A DNA stretch of 53,158 nt from the NCBI RefSeq assembly GCF_012027325.1, contig NZ_SNUG01000009.1, positions 1-53,158 of the forward strand, in the 5' to 3' direction. Position 1 is the first letter of the stretch. Each line of letters starts with the position of its first letter. Below the pieces are notes generated by a model. The model was given only the letters and a program-made list of their open reading frames with translations. It was not told the DNA's origin and searched no databases. The translations under genes were made by a program, and so were the position numbers. The stretch is from Thermococcus sp. M39. Its GTDB lineage: Archaea > Methanobacteriota_B > Thermococci > Thermococcales > Thermococcaceae. Positions 17,560-25,042 of this stretch are shown piece after piece.

Positions 17560-18080
17560 AGGAAAAGATCATGAGCATATTGGGCTTCGGAGGATTGGGG
17601 ATGACTTTAAGCTTTTTCTTAATTGTTTTGCTTTACCCATCATACACTGCAATGGAAAAATTGATGCCTATTTACCTTGCTGGAATGCTTCTCGGTTGCA
17701 TGTTAGGGATTTTCAAAGCTAAACTTAATGCTAGCGGTTATGCATTTATCTTAGGATTTTCAATAACGGCAATGCTTTATTTAATATGGCTTCACTTCCC
17801 ATTCACAATGGCTTATTCATTTGCATTTTTGGCTTTAGTAGTCTTCGTTATGTGGATTGTTGAGTCAACTAGTACACTGGATATAGCCATTGTCCCATTT
17901 GCATACTTTGGAGGGTTTATTCTTGCAAGTCTAGTCTTCAGAAATGTCGAAATGCATAAGATTGAAGGTTCAATAATGAGTATTGTTTTAGTTGGGGTTG
18001 CGGGAGCTGGTGTTAGCTTGATCATGAGCCTCTTTAAAGCCTTTATGGAGACTGCCCAAGCATTTAGGAAGAAGATTTAA
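17556..18080 (+). CDS. Membrane protein of unknown function
   Basis: This 174-residue protein has about five hydrophobic segments (for example [63 protein letters not shown] and [18 protein letters not shown]) and a short basic C-terminus. I do not recognise a family. Its ATG overlaps the ribK stop by 4 bases (ATGA), so it is translationally coupled in the translin-nfi-ribK operon. That coupling is the only clue to function. A link to flavin metabolism is possible, but nothing in the sequence shows it. Confidence 0.75.
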   Translation: MKEKIMSILGFGGLGMTLSFFLIVLLYPSYTAMEKLMPIYLAGMLLGCMLGIFKAKLNASGYAFILGFSITAMLYLIWLHFPFTMAYSFAFLALVVFVMWIVESTSTLDIAIVPFAYFGGFILASLVFRNVEMHKIEGSIMSIVLVGVAGAGVSLIMSLFKAFMETAQAFRKKI

Positions 18081-18113
18081 AAACAAAGAGGGAAACTTAA
18101 TTTGGTGGTTGAG

Positions 18114-18323
18114 ATGGTAATGAGATTGTCAAAACTTTATGGAAAGCAAATATACAACACCAAAGGATATTACGTTGGCTACGTTGATGAAGTTCTAATT
18201 GATATAGACAGAGGCTACGGAAAGGTTTTGGCCCTTGGGCTGCCAGGAGAAAAGGTTGGAATCCCCTATGATAGGGTTACAGCGATTGGCGACATAATAC
18301 TGGTAAAGGCAAAAGAGGAGTGA
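18114..18323 (+). CDS. PRC-barrel domain protein
   Basis: This 69-residue protein is a single PRC-barrel: RLSKLYGKQIYNTKGYYVGY, then VDEVLIDIDRGYGKVLALGL and VGIPYDRVTAIGDIILVKA. Small stand-alone PRC-barrel proteins are common in euryarchaea, and some (CdpB type) act with SepF/FtsZ in cell division. Others have roles in RNA metabolism or photosynthesis. GGTGGT at 18104-18109 supports the ATG at 18114; a second ATG at 18120 is possible. It follows the ribK operon by 33 bases and converges with the DHH gene 2 bases away. A division role is inference. Confidence 0.82.
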   Translation: MVMRLSKLYGKQIYNTKGYYVGYVDEVLIDIDRGYGKVLALGLPGEKVGIPYDRVTAIGDIILVKAKEE

Positions 18324-18325
18324 TT

Positions 18326-19789
18326 TCAGCTTTCTTTTACTCCTAATGCCTCTAAGAACTTTTCTGTTATTGCTTCTTCTGCCAGTTTAAGCAAGGAGCT
18401 TTTGTCCTTTGCCAGCTTAAATATTCCTAAACTAATTCTAGCTCCTCCTGATTGGGCATGACCTCCCCCGCTCCCAATCTCGCCAAAAGCTTCTTTGAGG
18501 ACCTTTCCAATGTTAATTCTAACGTCTCTAGTCCTTGCGGAAATTTCTATTCTGTCATCAACTATTCCAAACACAAGGACGGTAGTTATACCCTCAAGCC
18601 TGAGAAGGAAATCAGCAGATTCTGCTATGGCATCTCTATTTGTTATAAACCCAACGTTTGAAATAACGACGTTTTTGTATATTTTTCTGTTAAGAATAGC
18701 CCTAGCGAGGATTTCAGCAGTTTCTGTTGAGATATCTGGATGCTCGATTTTGTCAAGCAACTCGTAGTTCACTTTTTGTGCCAGGAATTCAATAGCTTTT
18801 AGGTCAACATGGCTGAGCTTTGAGAACTTCTTGGTGTCAGTATATATGCCATAAAACAGACCAGTGAAGAGTGTTTCATCAAGTGGCAAATTGAGGGCTT
18901 TAAAGTATTCCGCTAATATTGATGATGTCGCATTGACCTCTGGCCTTATATCAACGAATGCATCCGGGGGCAGTTTTTCTTTAAGGCTTTGAAGGAGTTG
19001 ATGATGATCGATAATTATTTGAATCTTTTTGAGATCATCCTCCTCAAGAATCGTGAGGTTTCCATTTGGCTGACAATCAATGAGTGCTATTGCGGAGTGC
19101 CTCTTAATCTCATATGAGCCCTTTGAAACCCTTTTCATATCAAAGCCAAGAATGTTCACCAGCGCTCGATTTTCGTGATGAGATATGACTCCTCCATAAA
19201 CTATCTCAGCTTTAAGTCCAAAGGTTTGGGCTATTGCTTTTAAGGCACTTGCACTTGCCATAGAGTCTGGGTCTGGGTTATCATGCATAACAATCAGTAG
19301 AGACTCTTCTTTTTCCTTAAGCTCTTGAAGCTTTTTGGCAAGAAGATTTGCATTCTTCTTTTCTCCGAACATCTCGACCATACTAACAATAACTTCAGAG
19401 ATTGCTTTCCTTGGAGAGATTGCATAGTCGATTTTAACATCAGTTTCAAACTCTTCTTTAATCTGATTTTCAATATCTTCCTGGGTAATATCATCTGGAA
19501 GAAGAGTTAGGATTGGGATCGATTTATTGTTTGAACGAATTACACGGATTGTTTTCTTTATTGTAGGAACGTCCATTGTTGTTATGATCACCAAGTCGGC
19601 TTTTTCTATGTGCGCCTTGAGAAGAGTTGCAGTATATGAAAAATCACCGTGAACAACTTGAAAACCGCTTTCGGTCAATGCTCTAGCTCGCAGCTCATCT
19701 TTTTCAATGATTGTAACATCAAATTCGCCCTTTAATGCTTCTGCAATAGTTCTTCCAATTGCACCCCCACCAAGGATGATGACTTTCAT
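18326..19789 (-). CDS. TrkA-N (Rossmann) - DHH/DHHA1 phosphoesterase fusion
   Basis: This 487-residue fusion starts with a RCK/TrkA-N Rossmann domain (VIILGGGAIGRTIAEAL; GGGAIG at 7-12, acidic IIEKDE after the second strand). Then come a DHH phosphoesterase domain with HDNPDPDSMASA (169-180), ALIDCQPNG and IIDHHQ (DHH at 261-263), and a DHHA1 domain ending with GSGGGHAQSGGARI. The metal-binding residues are intact. Bacterial GdpP-type DHH enzymes degrade c-di-AMP and RCK domains sense nucleotides, so a nucleotide-controlled phosphodiesterase is plausible; this is inference. The ATG at 19789 has AGGTGGGG 4 bases upstream. It is divergent from the 708-residue repeat protein. Confidence 0.85.
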   Translation of the reverse strand: MKVIILGGGAIGRTIAEALKGEFDVTIIEKDELRARALTESGFQVVHGDFSYTATLLKAHIEKADLVIITTMDVPTIKKTIRVIRSNNKSIPILTLLPDDITQEDIENQIKEEFETDVKIDYAISPRKAISEVIVSMVEMFGEKKNANLLAKKLQELKEKEESLLIVMHDNPDPDSMASASALKAIAQTFGLKAEIVYGGVISHHENRALVNILGFDMKRVSKGSYEIKRHSAIALIDCQPNGNLTILEEDDLKKIQIIIDHHQLLQSLKEKLPPDAFVDIRPEVNATSSILAEYFKALNLPLDETLFTGLFYGIYTDTKKFSKLSHVDLKAIEFLAQKVNYELLDKIEHPDISTETAEILARAILNRKIYKNVVISNVGFITNRDAIAESADFLLRLEGITTVLVFGIVDDRIEISARTRDVRINIGKVLKEAFGEIGSGGGHAQSGGARISLGIFKLAKDKSSLLKLAEEAITEKFLEALGVKES

Positions 19790-19905
19790 TTTCCCCACCT
19801 TAATACAATAATGTTTAAATATCAACGTAGATGTATTTTAGTAAGAATACCCTTTCACCGATTTTTGTGGAGAGTAGGGATATATATACCTAATGGTGAT
19901 GGCAT

Positions 19906-22032
19906 ATGCAATTACCAAAGATGCAGCCATTTAAAGAAAATGTGGTATCCACAAGCAAGGAGGACTTTATATCCCTCGTTCGTGAAGCACTCTCTAATGG
20001 CAGTGGGACGTTCATAAAGATATTCACCAAGGATTCCAGCGAAAAATACTACTTCACAATGCTGACTGACAACTCAAAAATACTCGCTACTTATGGGAAA
20101 CTTTTAACTGCAAATAGGGATGTAGTTGGAAAGGAAGCTCTCGATGTTCTTCAAAAGCTTCTCTCAAATCCGATGGTTATTGATGTGTATATCCTTGATG
20201 AAATAACACTTAAGTTATCTATTGCTGATAACATTGAGATTTATAGCAACACTCCTAAAATTGACATTGATGAGTTCCTTGGAATTCCAAGGAGAGAAGA
20301 GCTTTCTGAAGTCCTCGAAAAGGAGAAGCTTCTAGAGCAAGTTCTGGAGAAAGTTAAGAGGGAAGAAATAAAACCTGTGCCTCAAATTGAAAAAATAAAA
20401 GATGTAAAAACTCCAACGGAGAAGGAAGAAAAACTAGAGGAGAAAAGACTCATTGAAGCTCCTAAACAAATACCCAAGCCAGCACCTAAAAAAGAAGGGC
20501 CCAAAGTAAAGATTGAGATAATTGGAAGCAATGTATTTAAGTCAGCTCTTGAAGAGGCATTCAAAGAATACTCAGAGACCCTTTTCAACGACATCAGAAA
20601 AATGGGCGATGTGACACTTGGTAATATAGAAATTCACGGCGAAATTGGAACTGGGGTTGTCTATTTAACAATTCAGCTTAATGCAAATATTGATAATGAG
20701 AAAAAAGCTGAGATTGCAAAAAGAAAGATATTATTCTTTGCCAACAGGCATGTGCCAATTATAGGCAGAGTTTCTGGACTAAAGCCGATTATTAGAAGTG
20801 TAAAAGTGAACGTAATAGCAGGTGAAAAAGTAGAATCTATGGAAGAAAGAGAGCGTGAAGAGGTAGAGCTATGGAGACTCAAAAAGCCCCCAACTGTTCA
20901 AATAAGTCCAAAGCTCTTCTTAACAGTTGACCCAGAATTCAGATCATACTTCAGCGCATATGCAAGAACGCTCCTCAAAGACATTGAAGAGGCTGGCATC
21001 AGAGTTGATAAGATGGAAGTTGAAGTCGAAGGAAGAAAGGAGCATGAGATTAACATAACACTACAAACTCAATCTTCAAATCTAAGCAAGGCTCAAATTG
21101 AAGCTGTTGTAACTTCACTAGCCAAGGAGCATGCGAGAGAAATGGGCAGAGCATTGAGGAAATATGTGTGGGTTCACAAGGTGGAAGTTGAGCTTAGTGA
21201 AGCTCCAGCAGTTAAACCCAAACAAAGAAAGTTAGAAACAGTTATCAACGCTCCTAAAAACGTTGATCCATACTTGAGGAAGTTCGTTAGAGACTTTGTA
21301 AGCGAAATAAAGAAGATGGGGATTGAGCCTTCAAGAGTTCAAATTGACGCAAAAGAAGTGTTATTTGCTCTAGGTGGGGGGAGGGCATACCACATAACGG
21401 TTACAGTTGAGGGAGCATCTACCTCAGGTCTCCCGCTGTCAAAGCTCAAGGACATGATTGAAATTGAAGCAAACAAGCGTGCTCGTGAGTTAGTGGAAGC
21501 TTTAGGAGAGCAGGTTATTGTCAGGGAGGTTAAACTTAATCTCGAGGAAAGTGCAAGTGAAGCTCCAGCTACGCCAGCTCAAGTTAGTGATAAAGCAGCA
21601 GAAATTCTCAAAAAGAAAGCATTGCTAGAAAAAGAAGTTGAAAAGTTGCTTAGGGAAGCAGGAATTGAGGAGCTGTCATTCCTAACTGAGGACAAGAAGA
21701 AAGAAGCAGAGAAAACTCTGCTTAAGAGCCGCGTTGAGCCAGCAATGGAGGCGCTTAAGTCAAAGGTTCAAAGTGAGCTTAAACTGTTACCAAGGGTCAC
21801 ATTCAAGTGGCTCAAGATGAATTGGAACTTCACTGGTTCAAATGTGGAAGTTTCATTCGAGGCCAGCCTTTCGAAAGAGGAGGTCGGAGGACTCTTTGGA
21901 GCATTCTCGGGTATTTCTGACGATAAAATAAAAGAAGACGCTATCGAAATAATACAAAAAGCAATGAGGGATGTCTCTAGAGAATACGGCATAAGCATTG
22001 TTCCAAAGAAAATTAATATTCTTGTCCGCTGA
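19906..22032 (+). CDS. Large charged protein with four internal alpha/beta repeats (possible DUF2226 N-terminus)
   Basis: This 708-residue soluble protein has no signal peptide or membrane segment. Residues 1-125 are a compact domain resembling DUF2226, and 130-200 form a charged, Pro/Lys/Glu-rich linker. Four modules of about 100 residues follow (about 201-305, 330-431, 444-547, 610-707). Each has an amphipathic helix, a phrase like DIRKMGDV / DIEEAGIR / EIKKMGIE, a paired strand region (YLTIQL / EINITL / YHITVT), a second helix and a final VKVNV/VEVEL-type strand. The ATG at 19906 has GGTGATGG upstream, but TATATATA (19880-19887) is so close that the ATG at 19921 is an alternative. The function is not recognised. 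Confidence 0.8.
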   Translation: MQLPKMQPFKENVVSTSKEDFISLVREALSNGSGTFIKIFTKDSSEKYYFTMLTDNSKILATYGKLLTANRDVVGKEALDVLQKLLSNPMVIDVYILDEITLKLSIADNIEIYSNTPKIDIDEFLGIPRREELSEVLEKEKLLEQVLEKVKREEIKPVPQIEKIKDVKTPTEKEEKLEEKRLIEAPKQIPKPAPKKEGPKVKIEIIGSNVFKSALEEAFKEYSETLFNDIRKMGDVTLGNIEIHGEIGTGVVYLTIQLNANIDNEKKAEIAKRKILFFANRHVPIIGRVSGLKPIIRSVKVNVIAGEKVESMEEREREEVELWRLKKPPTVQISPKLFLTVDPEFRSYFSAYARTLLKDIEEAGIRVDKMEVEVEGRKEHEINITLQTQSSNLSKAQIEAVVTSLAKEHAREMGRALRKYVWVHKVEVELSEAPAVKPKQRKLETVINAPKNVDPYLRKFVRDFVSEIKKMGIEPSRVQIDAKEVLFALGGGRAYHITVTVEGASTSGLPLSKLKDMIEIEANKRARELVEALGEQVIVREVKLNLEESASEAPATPAQVSDKAAEILKKKALLEKEVEKLLREAGIEELSFLTEDKKKEAEKTLLKSRVEPAMEALKSKVQSELKLLPRVTFKWLKMNWNFTGSNVEVSFEASLSKEEVGGLFGAFSGISDDKIKEDAIEIIQKAMRDVSREYGISIVPKKINILVR

Positions 22033-22201
22033 TCTTTTTGATTTTAGTTTCTTCTTGTCAGCACTCAAGATCGTCATCATTGCAAAGCTCAGTTCTGCCG
22101 AGGTCATCATTCAAAAGGCTGTCAGAGGGGAGGTTTATAAATTCATTTATGATATCTGTCGAAACGTTAAGTTTTTAAGCTAATTGAAGAAGCTAGACCA
22201 C

Positions 22202-23071
22202 ATGAACACATTGATGCTTGGAGTGGTATTATCACTGCTGTCGGCATTTGGCTGGGCATTTTCCTCAATACTGCTAAAGCTCAGCATGAAGAACAAAAGC
22301 GCCGTAACCGTGAATATAGTGAGGCTTTATATTATTGCAGTAGTTTACGCAATTTTCTTCACAATTAATGGAAACTGGAAAGAAGTCTTAAACATGACAC
22401 CTCTTCAGCTTTTGGTTGCCTTTATCTCTGCGCAATTTGGATTTGTTATTGGTGATTACTTTTTCTTTAATGCTATGAAGATTATGGGAGTCTCAAGAAC
22501 AGTTCCCATAACTTCTTCTTATCCACTTTGGGCAATTTTATGGGCTTATTTGTTTCTTGGGAAGAGCATTAATATTCAAATTGTACTCGGTGCATTTCTG
22601 ATAGTTCTTGCCATTATAATTGTAAGACAGGGTGAAATTGAGGAGCATGTAAACATGAAGGGATTTGTGTTTGCTCTCTTAGCACCTTTATCATGGAGCT
22701 TTGCCATAATAACAATGGAGTGGCTCTCCTCTCAAATTTCCGCTTTTACTCTGGCTGGACTCAGAATGATGCTTGCTGCTTTGGGAATAAGTGTGTTCTT
22801 AGGGAAGTATGAAAGTGAAATAAAGGCAATTACAAAAAGAGAATTTGCAGCATTAACTGGGGCGGCGTTTTTAGGCTTGTTTGTTGGCCAATACTCTTTT
22901 GTGAAGGCAGTCAGCTTAGTTGGTTCTCCGATTGCAGCGCCGATTACAGCTGTAAATCCAATTATATCTGCTACATTAGCTATTCTTATTCTAAAGGAGC
23001 CCCCAAACAGCAAGATTTTGACGGGTTTAGTGATGGCAGTAATTGGTGTAATATTGATAAGCACAGCATAA
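22202..23071 (+). CDS. DMT-superfamily transporter (EamA family)
   Basis: This 289-residue membrane protein has ten hydrophobic helices in two similar five-helix halves, the usual EamA/DMT layout. Half one contains LLSAFGWAFSSILLKLSMK and YPLWAILWAYLFLGKSINIQ. Half two contains LLAPLSWSFAIITMEWL and NPIISATLAILILKEPPNSKIL. It probably exports or exchanges a small metabolite, and the substrate is unknown. The ATG at 22202 has no ribosome site but lies about 27 bases after AGTTTTTAAGC (22170-22180), so it is probably leaderless. A longer frame from a TTG at 22184 is not supported. The 169 bases before it hold no other gene. Confidence 0.88.
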   Translation: MNTLMLGVVLSLLSAFGWAFSSILLKLSMKNKSAVTVNIVRLYIIAVVYAIFFTINGNWKEVLNMTPLQLLVAFISAQFGFVIGDYFFFNAMKIMGVSRTVPITSSYPLWAILWAYLFLGKSINIQIVLGAFLIVLAIIIVRQGEIEEHVNMKGFVFALLAPLSWSFAIITMEWLSSQISAFTLAGLRMMLAALGISVFLGKYESEIKAITKREFAALTGAAFLGLFVGQYSFVKAVSLVGSPIAAPITAVNPIISATLAILILKEPPNSKILTGLVMAVIGVILISTA

Positions 23072-23104
23072 AGGTTAAATTTTCATCATCCTAATTACTA
23101 CTGC

Positions 23105-23265
23105 CGACAGCGAGGGTACAATTCGTACCCTCGTGGGCTCGGTCGAACCCGCCTCCGCAAGGTATCGGGCTCGATGAGCGGAGTGTGCTCACGCCGAGCC
23201 CATAGGGCCGGTGCATCCGCCCCCGTGAGCCATGAGCGGGGTGTCTCTGTTGCCGGCCCACAACT
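23105..23265 (+). ncRNA. H/ACA guide RNA, two ANA hairpins plus a 5' hairpin
   Basis: This is a GC-rich island on the plus strand. H/ACA hairpin 1 closes with GGGCTCGG (23135-23142) pairing CCGAGCCC (23194-23201), followed by ATA (23202-23204). It includes GATGAGCGGAG, a kink-turn-like strand. Hairpin 2 closes with GGGCCGG (23205-23211) pairing CCGGCCC (23253-23259), followed by ACA (23260-23262). Its upper loop CCCCGTGAGCCATGAGCGGGG is a good kink-loop. A separate perfect 9-bp hairpin (23111-23119 with 23125-23133) precedes them. A weak TATA-like GGTTAAATTTT is at about 23073-23083. Guide function follows from the family; the targets are not derived. Confidence 0.82.
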
Positions 23266-23315
23266 TCAAAAACTTTTATAATTCTCAAAGTCGATTTTAA
23301 TAACTGGTGGTTATT

Positions 23316-23876
23316 GTGGTAATTCTTCCCCGCCCAATTGATCCGCGAGAGATAAAGAGGATTAGAAAAGAGTTGGGGATTACCCAAGAAGAACTTGCAA
23401 GAAAAGCGGGTGTAACTCAGGCTTACATAGCCAAGCTTGAGGCTGGAAAAGTTGATCCTCGACTTTCAACTTTCAACCGAATTCTTGAGGCTCTTCTTCA
23501 GTGTAAGAAAGCCCAGCTGAGAGCTAAAGATGTTATGTCATCTCCAATCATTGCTGTTAAACCTTATGATAATGTCGAGAAAGTAATCAAGCTGATGAAC
23601 GAGCACAACATATCCCAAGTTCCCGTAATAGCTGGAAATAAAGTTGTAGGTTCAATAACTGATAAGATCCTCGTGAGAAAAAGCTTGGAATACGAGGATA
23701 TCTATGAGAGGAAAGCTATGGAAGTCATGGAAGAGCCATTTCCCATAGTCAATGAGGAAGAGGATATTGAAGTCGTTAAGTATCTCCTCGAAGAGCATCC
23801 AGCTGTTATTGTGCAGAACAAAGAAGGTAAACCCATAGGGATAATAACTCGATCGGACTTGTTCAGGCTCAAGTAG
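23316..23876 (+). CDS. HTH (Xre) - CBS pair regulator
   Basis: This 186-residue protein has an N-terminal Cro/CI-type helix-turn-helix (ITQEELARKAGVTQAYIAKLEAGKVDPRLSTF, about residues 20-51) and two CBS motifs (about 68-125 and 130-186) ending GKPIGIITRSDLFRLK. CBS pairs bind adenosine nucleotides or AdoMet, so it is probably a ligand-responsive DNA-binding regulator. The GTG at 23316 is chosen because GGTGG lies 5 bases upstream; an in-frame GTG at 23307 overlaps that site. CTTTTATAA (23273-23281) is the TATA box, placed right after the H/ACA RNA. A C/D sRNA on the opposite strand overlaps its stop codon. Targets are unknown. Confidence 0.9.
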   Translation: MVILPRPIDPREIKRIRKELGITQEELARKAGVTQAYIAKLEAGKVDPRLSTFNRILEALLQCKKAQLRAKDVMSSPIIAVKPYDNVEKVIKLMNEHNISQVPVIAGNKVVGSITDKILVRKSLEYEDIYERKAMEVMEEPFPIVNEEEDIEVVKYLLEEHPAVIVQNKEGKPIGIITRSDLFRLK

Positions 23877-23930
23877 TCAGCCAACCGTCCACTCATCACC
23901 GTTCAGCGTCGGAAGGCCTCATCCCTCATT
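23873..23930 (-). ncRNA. C/D box sRNA (2'-O-methylation guide)
   Basis: On the minus strand the canonical order is present: box C-like GGGATGA (23925-23919), a 12-base guide, box D' CTGA (23906-23903), a 3-base spacer, box C' GTGATGA (23899-23893), a 12-base guide (23892-23881) and box D CTGA (23880-23877). The 12-base spacing is standard for archaeal sRNAs. A TATA-like GAATTTAAAAATTG (about 23960-23947) lies about 25 bases before the 5' end. By the D+5 rule, rRNA or tRNA stretches reading CGTCGGAAGGCC and CCAACCGTCCAC would be methylated at their fifth base. I have not matched them to a target. It overlaps the HTH-CBS stop. Confidence 0.8.
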
Positions 23931-23959
23931 AGAATATCTCTGCTTACAATTTTTAAATT

Positions 23960-24547
23960 CTAATCTTTGATTTTCTCCCATTTAACCAAACTCTCCTCCA
24001 ATGCTTTTCTCACAGCTCTTCCAATTGAGATGCCAAGCTTTGTTGCAGTTCCAGCCCACTCTTCACTTCCCTCGTAAGCAAACACCCCAATCCCATCGCT
24101 CGTCGTTCCCGTTGCATTGTAGCCAAGCTTTAGCAGAGTATAAGTTTTTGCCTCCGTTGCAGTCATTATAGCATTTGCCAATGCTCCAACGGTTAAGCCC
24201 TCATGTATTATGAGGGCAATGTTTATCGTTCCAGGCTTCCATGGCGGAGGCTCATCACCCGCTATGGCGGGATTAGTTATTCCAGCAGTTACAAATGCCT
24301 CAGCTCTTCCGCTTTTTGCATGAGCGAGAACTTTTGGAATATCTACTGCTGTCATGAAGCCCACAAAATTCCTTAATCCATTCTGCTTTTCGAAATTAAG
24401 GCAGTCTTCTTTATAATTCCCATTATAATTCTTATGAACATGCATAAAGAAGAAGCCATTGGCCTTGAATAACCCGCCATTATGGGGAGCATTGCTCAGG
24501 CTGAGCATCGGCTCTTTGAAATGATGGATGTAGTGTTTGCTGAGCAT
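23960..24547 (-). CDS. cbiZ: Adenosylcobinamide amidohydrolase CbiZ
   Basis: CbiZ removes the nucleotide loop or side chain from (pseudo)cobalamins and cobinamides, giving adenosylcobyric acid that re-enters synthesis. The 195-residue sequence shows SLSNAPHNGG near the N-terminus, AFVTAGITNPAIAGD, PGTINIALIIHEGLTVGALANAIMTATEAKT and ATGTTSDGIGVFAYEG, all typical. No ribosome site is seen. I place the start at the ATG 24547, which lies about 25 bases after a TATA-like CTCTTAAACG; a longer in-frame TTG at 24589 is possible. It opens the cobalamin island, in which CobT, CobS, CobY and CbiB rebuild the coenzyme. Confidence 0.92.
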   Translation of the reverse strand: MLSKHYIHHFKEPMLSLSNAPHNGGLFKANGFFFMHVHKNYNGNYKEDCLNFEKQNGLRNFVGFMTAVDIPKVLAHAKSGRAEAFVTAGITNPAIAGDEPPPWKPGTINIALIIHEGLTVGALANAIMTATEAKTYTLLKLGYNATGTTSDGIGVFAYEGSEEWAGTATKLGISIGRAVRKALEESLVKWEKIKD

Positions 24548-24661
24548 GGATTTGAATACTCTTTTTCGTTTAAGAGCTTGACGATGCAAAAAGTTTCCAT
24601 TTTCGGAATACTTTTAAGTGTCAGTGAGGAAAGTAGATGATTACATATGGAGGTGCCAGGA

Positions 24662-24955
24662 ATGGACCCAATGGAAAAGATGCTTGATGAAGCTGCGAAG
24701 AATCCCAAGATGAGGAAAAAGCTTAAAGTCAAGGCACTGCTTTCACTTGTGCTTTTCTTTGTGTTTCTCTTAGCATTGTTCACTGCAATAGGCATGCTAT
24801 GGGCCACAAAAAACGGAGCATTCCTTGGAATGACCAAGGCTCAAATCTTTGCACTTAGAACAAAAGTCGCTCTCGTTATGAACATTCTTATCATTGCCCA
24901 CCTCATAGTTAATAGGAAAGTTTTCATTAAGGAGCTTAAGATTCTTTTTGGATGA
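24662..24955 (+). CDS. Small membrane protein of unknown function in the B12 island
   Basis: This 97-residue protein has a Met- and Lys-rich N-terminus (about 30 residues) and two hydrophobic helices (LLSLVLFFVFLLALFTAIGML and VALVMNILIIAHLIV) separated by a short loop. I do not recognise a family. The ATG at 24662 has GGAGGTG 6 bases upstream; an earlier ATG at 24647 overlaps that site. CTTTTAAG (24610-24617) serves as TATA box. It lies between cbiZ and cobT, so a role with cobamide uptake is possible by position only. Confidence 0.7.
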   Translation: MDPMEKMLDEAAKNPKMRKKLKVKALLSLVLFFVFLLALFTAIGMLWATKNGAFLGMTKAQIFALRTKVALVMNILIIAHLIVNRKVFIKELKILFG

Positions 24956-25042
24956 TTTTTGTCCCATTTTTATTTTGTAGTTCTGAAAATGCGCTGTTAA
25001 TTATGCTGAATAAAACATAAAACTGAGAGAAAGAGCAACGGA

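Noticed and set aside
23101-23270. Hypothesis that one of the GC-rich islands is SRP RNA or RNase P RNA
   Set aside because: The conserved cores of those RNAs are not visible; the ANA-terminated hairpins fit H/ACA RNAs better.
23091-23387. 98-codon minus-strand frame
   Set aside because: It is antisense to an H/ACA RNA and to the HTH-CBS start, with no start signals.
24956-25042. Possible C/D sRNA after the small membrane gene (GATGATT with several CTGA)
   Set aside because: Box C does not fit the consensus and the spacings between boxes are irregular.
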